NCBI RefSeq assembly: GCF_012844235.1
Contig: NZ_JABAGR010000003.1
Coordinates: 1-64,000, forward strand
Direction: 5' to 3'
Origin: Parafannyhessea umbonata
GTDB lineage: Bacteria > Actinomycetota > Coriobacteriia > Coriobacteriales > Atopobiaceae
DNA: 64,000 nt
The notes beneath the pieces were generated by a model. That model was not told the origin of the DNA. It saw only the letters and a program-made list of their open reading frames with translations, and searched no databases. This document shows, piece by piece, positions 56,600 to 63,763 of this stretch. Made by a program: the position numbers and the translations under genes. Numbering within the stretch: position 1 is the first letter of the stretch; every line of letters starts with the position of its first letter.

Positions 56600-57451
56600 T
56601 TACCTGTCAAGTAGCTGGTCAAACACGACGTCGATGTCCGCATCGAGCACGATGGAGCGGTCCCGGATCTCTGCGGGCGCAAACGGCTCGCCGTAGTTAA
56701 CGCACGCGTACGTTGCCTCGCCATTTTCGAGCGTGCGTCGCCAGAACGGGAACTTGATAATGGCGGGCGTGTTCATGCCCACCCCAAGCTCGAGGTAGAG
56801 CACCCTTCCGCGTTGGTGCGCATCCAGATACGCGGCGTAGCGCTCCGCCGCCTCGTGCCAGCCCTCGTCCTCCACGAACGTCTGGTCCACGCGTAGGTTC
56901 ATGGCCATGGGACGGCCGCAGCGGGGGCAGTGCGGCACAAGCTCGCTTGGAACGCGCATGTCGCGCTGGTCCTGCGCCATGAGCCTTACGACGTCGTAGT
57001 TGTCATAGGTGGCGCTGTGGCAGGGCTCGCTGCACTGCCACAGGCCCAGGTCGCCCTGCATGTAGAACAGGCGCTCCTTTGGGAAGCCCGCAAGTTGGAA
57101 CTGGTGGTCGACGTTTGTGGTGAGCACGAAGAAGTCCTTGCCCTGCAAGAGGGCAAGCAGCTTCCCGTACGTGTCCTTCGGCGCGGGCTCGTAGCGGTTG
57201 TGCCAGATGTGGCGGCTCCACCATGCCCAGTACTCCTCCGGGGTGGCAAACGGATAGAACCCGCCGGAGTACATGTCGCGGATGCCGTACTTCTCGGCGA
57301 AGTCGCCAAACAACCGATCGAAACGCTCGCCGGCATACGTGAATCCGGCAGCGGTGGAAAGGCCGGCCCCGGCGCCCACGACGATGGCGCTGGCCCCCAC
57401 GATGGCGTCTTTCAGGCGGCCGATGTCGTTCTTGTCCCGACGCTTGAGCAT
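56600..57451 (-). CDS. sirTM: Class M sirtuin (SirTM), protein ADP-ribosyltransferase
   Basis: 283 residues. The NAD fold starts VVGAGAGLSTAAGFTYAG; Asn113 in TTNVDHQF and Gln132 in FYMQGD replace the Asn/His pair of deacetylating sirtuins. Gln in place of His is the hallmark of class M enzymes, which ADP-ribosylate rather than deacetylate. Zinc-binding cysteines (QCSEPC, CPRCG) are present. In staphylococci and streptococci SirTM modifies a lipoylated GcvH-like protein in response to oxidative stress. Here the zinc-macro eraser follows, but no GcvH-L or lipoate ligase gene is near. The ATG follows GGGAGGGAAC. Confidence 0.9.
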   Translation of the reverse strand: MLKRRDKNDIGRLKDAIVGASAIVVGAGAGLSTAAGFTYAGERFDRLFGDFAEKYGIRDMYSGGFYPFATPEEYWAWWSRHIWHNRYEPAPKDTYGKLLALLQGKDFFVLTTNVDHQFQLAGFPKERLFYMQGDLGLWQCSEPCHSATYDNYDVVRLMAQDQRDMRVPSELVPHCPRCGRPMAMNLRVDQTFVEDEGWHEAAERYAAYLDAHQRGRVLYLELGVGMNTPAIIKFPFWRRTLENGEATYACVNYGEPFAPAEIRDRSIVLDADIDVVFDQLLDR

Positions 57452-57496
57452 GTTCCCTCCCTTTGGGCCTGTGCTTTGTTACTTTGGGCGCGTTGC

Positions 57497-57576
57497 GTGC
57501 CTACAAAAAGCATGCTAGTCTCTATGCATGCAAGACAGAAGTAGGCACGATAATGTGCTGTAAGTACCAATTGGTA
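57497..57576. promoter_or_regulatory. Dyads in the sirTM-hxlR divergent region
   Basis: GTGCCTAC (57497-57504) is inverted at 57541-57548; within it GCATGC occurs at 57510-57515 and 57526-57531. TACCAATTGGTA (57565-57576) is a perfect 12-bp palindrome 35 bp before the HxlR start. These are candidate operators for HxlR control of both directions. Confidence 0.5.
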
Positions 57577-57610
57577 ACCAATGCGTGTGAACTGCTGGTA
57601 TGGAGCTGCA

Positions 57611-57967
57611 ATGGGAAGTAAAGATAACGAGAAGATCCTGGCGTCGCTCCCGGCGTGTCCGGTCGAGACCACGCTTTCCCTCATTGGCAACAAGTGGCAG
57701 GTCCTGATCCTGCGCGACCTTGTGGACAAGGGCACGCTGCGCTTCAAGGAGCTGCAGCGCTCCATCGGCAGCATCTCGCAGAAGGTGCTCACGTCCAACC
57801 TGCGCACGATGGAGGCGGAGGGGCTCGTGCATCGCGAGGTGTTCGCCGAGGTGCCGCCGCGCGTGGAGTACTCGCTCACCGAGCTGGGGCAGACGCTCGA
57901 GCCCGTGCTGGACGCGCTGCAGGCGTGGGGCGAGAGCTACAAGGAACGTCTGCGCGCGGGCGAGTAG
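57611..57967 (+). CDS. HxlR family transcriptional regulator
   Basis: 118 residues. The family signature CPVETTLSLIGNKWQVLILRDLV with its conserved Cys, then GTLRFKELQRSIGSISQKVLTSNLRTMEAEGLV, is clear. HxlR proteins sense electrophiles or oxidation through that Cys. It is divergent from sirTM with palindromes between them, so it may control the ADP-ribosylation pair. The ATG at 57611 is preferred; an ATG at 57581 is an alternative. Confidence 0.88.
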   Translation: MGSKDNEKILASLPACPVETTLSLIGNKWQVLILRDLVDKGTLRFKELQRSIGSISQKVLTSNLRTMEAEGLVHREVFAEVPPRVEYSLTELGQTLEPVLDALQAWGESYKERLRAGE

Positions 57968-58014
57968 CGACGGCGTGCGACGTGGGAGGACGAGCCAGGC
58001 GGGGCGCGGCTGAG

Positions 58015-59052
58015 CTACTCAATCTGCTCGCGGGCGAACTCGTCAAACAGCGGAAGGGTGAAGCTCATGTGCCCGTGGGCGGAGCCATCCGCGATGCCCT
58101 TGTCGATAAGGCGCTTTCTGTACGGGTTGAACTGGTTTGTCGACATGCCGAGCTGTTTTCGGATCCCAAGAATCCTGCCGTCCGGAGACTCCGCAATCGC
58201 GCGAGCTACCAGCCTGTCTTTCTCGGAAAGCTTGGACCACATCTTCTCGTAGACGTACTCCTCGAGATACTGGCGGTAGTCGCCCAGAACGCTTTGGTAG
58301 TCGCCTTCCGCATTCCAAGTTAGGTAGCCAAGCACTTGGAACGCGAACGAGTACCCCTTGGTAAGCTGCGCCATCTCCAGGGAAGCATCCCTATCGATAT
58401 CAAAGGTCTCACCATAATTTGTTGCCATCGCAGCTAGGTTGAGCGGACCAAGCTCGATCTTGGGCGCCCGGTAAAGGAACGTCAGGTTCTTCGTGTTCTG
58501 GAGTTCGCGAACGTTCTCGTACAGACCGGTCGCGAGCAGAAAGACGGGAAGGTTCTGCCGGACGAGAATCTGGAACGCTCCCGCGAACTCGCGCATGGTG
58601 CGCGTGTTCGACACCTCGTCGATTTCGATCAGAATGCGCTTTCCCCGGTCGCTCAGACTCTTGATCATCTTCGAGAGGGCGGTCTCGATGTCCGTAATGG
58701 GGGCCACTCCATCGACCTCAAGACCGATTCCAAAAAATGAGAGGTTGATTCTCGAGCGTTGGAAAATGGTGGCCAGGGTGTCTTCGCTTGCCAGTTTTGC
58801 GGCAAGCGAAGACAGCAGGTCTCGGTTTGGGTTCAGCTCCACTACGATCCAGTCTTTCATCTTGCGGAAATCATCGGCTGCCTTTGTGAGAAAAACGGTC
58901 TTTCCGGAGCCTCGCACTCCCGTAATCACACAGATCTGCTGAGAGGGCTCTTCGGCAGTGAAGTTCTGAATCACTTCGTCCTGCTGGACGACGCGGGAGA
59001 TGAGCTGCGATGGCGCCTTTCCAAAAAGGAGGGTGTAAGGGTTACGATTCAT
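58015..59052 (-). CDS. AAA-family ATPase, unknown role
   Basis: 345 residues. Walker A TGVRGSGKTVFL lies near 44-55, Walker B RILIEIDEVSN and sensor VFLLATGLYENV follow, and the C-terminal part is a winged-helix region (LGMSTNQFNPYRKRLIDKGIA). This is the STAND-like ATPase_2 group, with members in defence and in orphan islands. GC is lower than neighbours. The ATG at 59052 is chosen over GTG 59055. Phased direct repeats lie just upstream. Confidence 0.75.
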   Translation of the reverse strand: MNRNPYTLLFGKAPSQLISRVVQQDEVIQNFTAEEPSQQICVITGVRGSGKTVFLTKAADDFRKMKDWIVVELNPNRDLLSSLAAKLASEDTLATIFQRSRINLSFFGIGLEVDGVAPITDIETALSKMIKSLSDRGKRILIEIDEVSNTRTMREFAGAFQILVRQNLPVFLLATGLYENVRELQNTKNLTFLYRAPKIELGPLNLAAMATNYGETFDIDRDASLEMAQLTKGYSFAFQVLGYLTWNAEGDYQSVLGDYRQYLEEYVYEKMWSKLSEKDRLVARAIAESPDGRILGIRKQLGMSTNQFNPYRKRLIDKGIADGSAHGHMSFTLPLFDEFAREQIE

Positions 59053-59077
59053 CACATCACACCAATCTACCTGCGAT

Positions 59078-59127
59078 TTTTACTGTTCTTTACTGTTTTG
59101 CTACATTTTACTGTTCTTTACTGTTTT
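59078..59127. repeat. Phased AACAGTAAA direct repeats upstream of the AAA ATPase gene
   Basis: A 22-bp unit at 59078-59099 is repeated exactly at 59106-59127. Each unit contains two ACTGTT cores 10 bp apart, four cores in all at 59082, 59092, 59110 and 59120. On the gene strand they read AACAGTAAAG/A. The array ends about 25 bp before the ATPase start. Confidence 0.75.
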
Positions 59128-59131
59128 TTGC

Positions 59132-59165
59132 CAAGGCGGCGCCCCGGGTTGGGGACGCCGCCTTG
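59132..59165. repeat. GC-rich hairpin beside the repeat array
   Basis: CAAGGCGGCG (59132-59141) pairs perfectly with CGCCGCCTTG (59156-59165), with CCCC/GGGG inside. The T-run lies on the wrong side for a terminator on either strand. Confidence 0.5.
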
Positions 59166-59212
59166 CTGGTGCGCGCTTGTCGTGTTGTCGCGTGCCGCGG
59201 TAATGCGACTCG

Positions 59213-59311
59213 CTAATGCAGGGACCTTCCCAGTTCGTAGGCCTGCTGGGGATAGACACTGCCCTTCGTCATGGCAACGGTGCCGCTGCTCTCTAGCATC
59301 AGGATCTTCAT
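59213..59311 (-). pseudogene. Flavin reductase remnant: start and end joined
   Basis: A 32-codon frame with a good AAAGAGGG ribosome site. It begins MKILMLESS like NADPH-dependent FMN reductases and ends YPQQAYELGRSLH like their C-termini, with the central 150 or so residues absent. It is probably an internal-deletion product rather than a real gene. It is 30 bp downstream of the aldo/keto reductase. Confidence 0.5.
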
Positions 59312-59340
59312 GTGGTCCCTCTTTCTGATTTACGATCTGC

Positions 59341-60240
59341 CTAGATTTCCTCGGTGCCGGGCTTGCCGGAGTATCCCTTGAGCTTGCCGCCGTACACGGG
59401 GAAGTAGCTGGAGTCTCCATAGCTCTCGATCTTCTCGACGTGCTTTAGGACCTCCATGTCCTCCGCGGAGATCCGGAAGTCGACGTCGGCGTTCGTCCTC
59501 ATGTGCTCAGGGTTCGCGGTCTTGGGCAGCGCGATCATGTTCAGCTGCAGGTCGTAGCGGATGCAGAGCTGCGGCACGGTGACGCCGTACTTCTCGGCCA
59601 TCTTGGCGATGGCGGGGTTCTTGAGCGCCTCGCCGTGGGCGACGGGGCTGTAGGCCTCCATCACGATGCCCTTGGACTGGCAGTACTCGATGATGTCGAG
59701 CGGCGTGTTCGAGATGTGGCACAGCACCTGGTTGACCATGGGCTTGACCTCGGCGTTGTCCCAGAGGTTGTCGATGTCCTCCTTGAGGAAGTTCGACACG
59801 CCGATCGCGCGGAGCTTGCCCGCCTTGTACGCGTCGGTCAGCGCGCGCCACGCCTCGAGGTTGCCCTCGAAGTGCCTGTCCTCGGACTGGTTGACCTCGA
59901 TCCAGGGCTGCGGGCTATGGATGATCATCAGGTCGATGTAGTCCAGCCCGAGCGCCTCGAGGGAGCCGTCGATCGCCTGCGCGGCGGACTGGTAGTCCTT
60001 GTGCTCGGCCGCGAGCTTCGTGGTCACGAACAGCTCCGCGCGGTGGACTCCGCAGGTGCGGACGCCTTCCCCGACCCCGCGCTCGTTTGCATAGGCCTCG
60101 GCGGTGTCCACGTGGCGGTATCCCAGACTTGCGGCCTGGCGCACGGCCTCGGTGGCCTCGTCGTCGTCGATGAACCAGGTTCCCAGCGCAAGCTGCGGAA
60201 CGACGACACCGTTGGAAAGGGTTACGGTCTTGTTGTACAC
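59341..60240 (-). CDS. Aldo/keto reductase
   Basis: 299 residues, complete. The catalytic tetrad is Asp45 and Tyr50 in VDTAEAYANE, Lys75 in VTTKLAAEH and the His in MIIHSP. NADPH-site motifs IGVSNFLKEDI and IALPKTANPEHM are present. It reduces aldehydes or ketones. The GTG start at 60240 follows AAAGGAG and overlaps the end of the membrane gene upstream by 19 bp, so the two are coupled. Confidence 0.92.
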   Translation of the reverse strand: MYNKTVTLSNGVVVPQLALGTWFIDDDEATEAVRQAASLGYRHVDTAEAYANERGVGEGVRTCGVHRAELFVTTKLAAEHKDYQSAAQAIDGSLEALGLDYIDLMIIHSPQPWIEVNQSEDRHFEGNLEAWRALTDAYKAGKLRAIGVSNFLKEDIDNLWDNAEVKPMVNQVLCHISNTPLDIIEYCQSKGIVMEAYSPVAHGEALKNPAIAKMAEKYGVTVPQLCIRYDLQLNMIALPKTANPEHMRTNADVDFRISAEDMEVLKHVEKIESYGDSSYFPVYGGKLKGYSGKPGTEEI

Positions 60241-60623
60241 GCTCTTCTCCTTTGGTTTGAGACTTGATACCTGATACGCGTCACGTGGTACGACGCGAAG
60301 GCAAACAGCGCGATGACAGAGGCGTTCTCGACCAGCACGAGCGCCGGCGGATTCGAGAGGTCGTAGCTCGCGAACGGCGTCGACATGGCCATGTACCCCA
60401 CGATGTCGTTGCGCAGGAACGTCGCGAGGCCAAAGCCCGCCACGGCGACGCCCAGGGCGAGAAGGACGAGGTGCGCCACGATGAGCGCAAGCGTCCCCAG
60501 GCCGAGCCACTCGTGGAGCGCTCCGCCCGCGACTTGGTGCGACATGAGCGTCACCATTGCCAGGAGCAGCGCGACGTCCACCGTGCGCCTCGTGAGGCGC
60601 CTGCGTTTGGCGGTGTGTTCCAT
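60222..60623 (-). CDS. DUF4405-like membrane protein, probably shortened
   Basis: 133 residues. The start RRTVDVALLLAMVTLMSHQVAGGALHEWLGL and following AHLVL resemble the cytochrome b-like DUF4405 family, but the loop that normally follows is missing and the frame passes straight to later membrane segments (LATFLRNDIVGYM, LVENASVIALFAFASYHVT). An internal in-frame deletion is likely. It may still be translated because the downstream gene overlaps it. Confidence 0.5.
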   Translation of the reverse strand: MEHTAKRRRLTRRTVDVALLLAMVTLMSHQVAGGALHEWLGLGTLALIVAHLVLLALGVAVAGFGLATFLRNDIVGYMAMSTPFASYDLSNPPALVLVENASVIALFAFASYHVTRIRYQVSNQRRRACTTRP

Positions 60624-60629
60624 GGATGG

Positions 60630-60809
60630 CTAGCCGTTCTTCTCGACGAACGCCTTGACGTCCGTGTCGCTGGCCGAGTCGTCTGTGTCCGCGGACACGA
60701 GCGACGAGGACTTTCCTGCGGACTACTTGTTGGAGCAGCCCGCTAGGGCGACGGCGGCGATGCCGGTGCCCGCGAGGGACAAAAACGACCTTCTGCTTAG
60801 GGTCTTCAT
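60630..60809 (-). pseudogene. Flavodoxin-type Tat lipoprotein remnant
   Basis: From ATG 60809 the frame reads MKTLSRRSFLSLAGTG... with a Tat motif SRRSFL and lipobox LAGC, then hits TAG at 60723-60725. The same frame continues after the TAG to DVKAFVEKNG and a final TAG at 60630. Both ends resemble a flavodoxin lipoprotein; the domain between is deleted and a nonsense codon has been added. Confidence 0.6.
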
Positions 60810-60843
60810 TGCGGTTTCCTCTCTGACATGGAGCCGGTTGGCT

Positions 60844-61437
60844 CTACAGTGTCCTGACCTTTCGCGCGGGCACGCCGGCTGCGAGCGTCCGTGCTGGAAC
60901 GTCCTTCGTGACGACGGCTCCTGCCCCCACCACGGCTCCGTCTCCGATGGTCACCCCAGGCAGTACCGTCACATTCGCTCCAAGCCAGACATCCGCGCCA
61001 ATGTGCACCGGGGAGGGGGTGACGTTGCCGCGCCGCGAAGGGTCCATGTTGTGGTTAAGCGTGGCAATGACACAGTTGTGGCCAACGAGCGTGCGGTCGC
61101 CAATGTAGATGCCGCCCTGGTCTTGGAAGCGGCAGCCGGAGTTGATGAAGACTCCCTCGCCAAGGCGCGTGTTGAGACCACAGTCCGTGGTGAAGGGCGG
61201 GAAGAGCCCAACCCCTTTGGGAAGCGGCCTTCCAAACAGCCTCTCCATCTGAGCGCGTGTGTCCGACAGGCTGTTGAACTCAGCGTTCATACGCGAAGTG
61301 ATGCGCATGGCTCGCTCAGAGGCGGCCACCATAATCCGATGGATTTTCGAGCCTGCGACCACCTCGTTGCCGGCGTCCATCTCGGCGAGAAACGCTTCGA
61401 TTTGCTCGAGCGTGAGTTCTCCCTCATCTTCGTACAT
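60844..61437 (-). CDS. Left-handed beta-helix O-acetyltransferase (maltose/galactoside type)
   Basis: 197 residues. Hexapeptide repeats run from about residue 95 (GEGVFINSGCRF, IYIGDRTLVGHNCVI, VHIGADVWLGANVTVLPGVTIGDGAVVGAGAVVTKDVP), with the catalytic His in LNHNMDP. It uses acetyl-CoA to acetylate a sugar or similar hydroxyl. The ATG follows GAGAGGACC. It lies between the hydrolase and the flavodoxin remnant on the same strand. Confidence 0.88.
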   Translation of the reverse strand: MYEDEGELTLEQIEAFLAEMDAGNEVVAGSKIHRIMVAASERAMRITSRMNAEFNSLSDTRAQMERLFGRPLPKGVGLFPPFTTDCGLNTRLGEGVFINSGCRFQDQGGIYIGDRTLVGHNCVIATLNHNMDPSRRGNVTPSPVHIGADVWLGANVTVLPGVTIGDGAVVGAGAVVTKDVPARTLAAGVPARKVRTL

Positions 61438-61462
61438 GTATGGTCCTCTCGGCAGGGACTTC

Positions 61463-62443
61463 TTATCGGAGGTTGTTGTCGAAGAACGCTTCGAGCTTGT
61501 CGAAGGGAATGGCGTTGCGGTTGTCGTAGAGGTCCACGTGGTTGGCGCCCGGAATGATCATGAGCTCCTTGTTGTCACCCTTGAGCTGCGCAAACGCACC
61601 CTCGCTAAAGTAGCGCGAGTGGGCTTTCTCCCCGTGGACGAGAAGGACGGGGGTGTCTATCTCGCCGGCCATTGCCAAAAGCGGCTGGTTCATGAACGAC
61701 ATGGTGCCCGTGACGTTCCACCCGTCGGTCGAGTTGCCCGAGCGCTCGTGGTAGCCGCGCGGCGTCTTGTAGTAGTCGTGGTAGTCGCGCACGAACTGCG
61801 GCGCGTCGTCGGGCAGCGGGTCCACCACGCCGCCGGCACGCGTGTACTCGCCGGCCTTGTAGTCGGCCGTGCGCTGGGCGGCCCAGGTGCGTCGCTGCTC
61901 GTCGCGGGCCTCCTTGCTGTCGGCGGCGCCAAAGTAGCCCTCGCGGGTCACGCGCGACATGTCGTACATGGTCATGGCGGCGGTTGCCCTTATGCGCGGG
62001 TCAAGCGCGGCGGCGTTTATCGCCATGCCGCCAAAGCCGCAGATGCCGATGATGCCAATGCGTGCCGGGTCCACGTCGTCGCGGCAGCTGAGGTAGTCGA
62101 CGGCCGCGCAGAAGTCCTCGGTGTTGATGTCAGGGGAGGCCACGCGCCGGGGCTCGCCCGCGCTCTCTCCCGTGAACGACGGGTCGAACGCGATGGTCAG
62201 GAAGCCGCGCGCCGCCATCTCCTGGGCGTACAGGCCGCTCGACTGCTCCTTCACGGCGCCAAAGGGGCCGCTCACGGCAATGGCGGCAAGCTTTTCTCGC
62301 CCGTCTTTTGGTTTGTACAGGTCTGCCGCGAGCGTGATGCCGTAGCGGTTGGCAAAGGTCACCTTGGTGTGGTCCACGCGCTCGTCGCGCGGGAACGTCT
62401 TGTCCCACTCCTGTGTAAGCCTTAACTCCTGGGTCTGCATCAT
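61463..62443 (-). CDS. Alpha/beta hydrolase with Cys nucleophile (dienelactone hydrolase-like)
   Basis: 326 residues. The nucleophile elbow is GICGFGG, a Cys in the place of Ser, as in dienelactone hydrolases and YcjY-like proteins. The acid and His are in DTPVLLVHGEKAHS and GANHVDLYD. The oxyanion loop is AVSGPFGAVKEQ. The ATG at 62443 follows GGGAGG; the frame is open upstream without support. It heads the minus-strand redox cluster and is divergent from merR. Confidence 0.85.
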   Translation of the reverse strand: MMQTQELRLTQEWDKTFPRDERVDHTKVTFANRYGITLAADLYKPKDGREKLAAIAVSGPFGAVKEQSSGLYAQEMAARGFLTIAFDPSFTGESAGEPRRVASPDINTEDFCAAVDYLSCRDDVDPARIGIIGICGFGGMAINAAALDPRIRATAAMTMYDMSRVTREGYFGAADSKEARDEQRRTWAAQRTADYKAGEYTRAGGVVDPLPDDAPQFVRDYHDYYKTPRGYHERSGNSTDGWNVTGTMSFMNQPLLAMAGEIDTPVLLVHGEKAHSRYFSEGAFAQLKGDNKELMIIPGANHVDLYDNRNAIPFDKLEAFFDNNLR

Positions 62444-62492
62444 CTTGTTGCCTCCCGTGACTCGGACGTGCTCGTTTGCTAACATCAAGGGA

Positions 62493-62523
62493 AGCGTAAG
62501 ACCTAAACCTAACTTTAGGTCAA
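62493..62523 (-). promoter_or_regulatory. MerR-type promoter of the hydrolase operon
   Basis: On the minus strand TTGACC (62523-62518) and TACGCT (62498-62493) are 19 bp apart, the over-long spacing of MerR-activated promoters. A perfect dyad GACCTAAA-CCTAAC-TTTAGGTC (62500-62521) fills the spacer. Confidence 0.65.
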
Positions 62524-62556
62524 TGGTAAATTGACAAAACGCACGGGAGATGCCGC

Positions 62557-62994
62557 ATGTACACAATCGGGCAGGTTTCGAAGATGTTTGGGTTGCCCAT
62601 ATCGACCCTGCGTTACTACGACAAGGAGGGACTGTTTCCAAGCATGTCGCGCGAGGGCGGCATCAGGAGGTTCGGGGACCAGGAACTCGAGGCGCTGCGC
62701 GTGATCGAGTGCCTGAAGCGCTCTGGCCTCGAGATCAGGGAAATCAAGCGCTTTATGCAGTGGTGCGAGGAGGGGCCGTCCACCTACGCCGATCGCGAGG
62801 AGCTGTTTGAGCGTCGGCGCGAGGCCGTGCTCGAGCAGATGGGACAGCTGAGAAGGACCCTCGCCATGCTCGAGTTCAAGTGCTGGTACTACAAGGTCGC
62901 CTTGGCCGACGGCAACGAGGATCGTCTGGACGCGATGGTTCCCGACGGGCTGCCGAAGGACGTGCGGGCGCTGTACGACGAGGCCCACGCCTAG
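62557..62994 (+). CDS. MerR family transcriptional regulator
   Basis: 145 residues. The N-terminal winged helix MYTIGQVSKMFGLPISTLRYYDKEGLFP and coiled coil (EELFERRREAVLEQMGQLRRTLAMLEFKCWYY) are typical. It belongs to the group that controls aldo/keto reductase and flavodoxin genes. It likely activates the divergent hydrolase cluster through the dyad at 62500-62521. Confidence 0.92.
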   Translation: MYTIGQVSKMFGLPISTLRYYDKEGLFPSMSREGGIRRFGDQELEALRVIECLKRSGLEIREIKRFMQWCEEGPSTYADREELFERRREAVLEQMGQLRRTLAMLEFKCWYYKVALADGNEDRLDAMVPDGLPKDVRALYDEAHA

Positions 62995-63077
62995 CTTGGC
63001 GCGGGCCCGGTGTCTACGTTGTTGCGGCTGGTCGTGCGGTTGCGGCCGTGGCGCGTGCGATCTTCTCGTCCGCGCGG

Positions 63078-63569
63078 CTACCTGGCCTCGTTGCCGGAGG
63101 TCACGGCCCTGGGGCGAAACAGTGCGCCAAACGCGCCGCGCACGACGGGGCCGGCCACGAAGAACTGCCACAGCAGCGCCATCGGCAGGTTGAGAATGGC
63201 CGTCTGGATCCACGTGGAGACGATGTCCGGGGCGGCGGGGCGCTTGATGGCGAGGGTGGCGACCAGGCTCATGAGCGGGCACATCATCTGCACGCTGAGC
63301 GCAGAGATCGCCGCGACCATCGCAAACGGCGTCTTGGGGCTGGGGCCAACGAGCTTGGCCGCGCGGCGGCCGACGATGGGCGATACCACAAACAGGTCAA
63401 GAACGAGCGCGACCGGCCCCATGAACGCGAGCTCTGGCAGACCGGCGACAAAGACGAAGTTGGAAAGACCGCCGACCTCGAGCGAGATGTTGTAGCAGAT
63501 CATGCCATACACCATAACGAGGACCATCATGATGGTGAAGACGAGCTTCTGAGTGCGGCTTTGCGGCAT
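63078..63569 (-). CDS. DUF2798-type membrane protein
   Basis: 163 residues. Two similar halves each have two membrane segments (LVFTIMMVLVMVYGMICYNI, FMGPVALVLDLFVVSPIVGRRAA; FAMVAAISALSVQMMCPLMSLVA, ILNLPMALLWQFFVAGPVVRGAF), the pattern of the DUF2798 family. Function unknown. The ATG at 63569 follows GGGAGGTATAC; the open frame before it lacks support. Confidence 0.75.
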   Translation of the reverse strand: MPQSRTQKLVFTIMMVLVMVYGMICYNISLEVGGLSNFVFVAGLPELAFMGPVALVLDLFVVSPIVGRRAAKLVGPSPKTPFAMVAAISALSVQMMCPLMSLVATLAIKRPAAPDIVSTWIQTAILNLPMALLWQFFVAGPVVRGAFGALFRPRAVTSGNEAR

Positions 63570-63763
63570 GTATACCTCCCGGTTGCGTGCAGTGTTGTTC
63601 GTTATCACCCGGGAGGGTGTGCGTTTCCAAGGATACCTGCAAGAAATGTGACGCGTGCACGTTACCACGCGTCGCACCATTACAAGAGGCTACGTTTGTG
63701 CCGGAGTACAAACACTCCACAACCCGTGCGTGGACGCCCGCGCCGCACCGCGGCGGCAGGGAC
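63570..63763. other. Intergenic region with a 6-8-6 dyad
   Basis: GTTTGT-GCCGGAGT-ACAAAC at 63694-63713 is a perfect dyad that could be an operator for the DUF2798 gene. No gene is seen here. Confidence 0.35.

Noticed and set aside
59132-59165. Hairpin as a terminator of the redox operon or ATPase
   Set aside because: The T-run precedes the stem on the plus strand and becomes an A-run on the minus strand, so it is on the wrong side for both directions.
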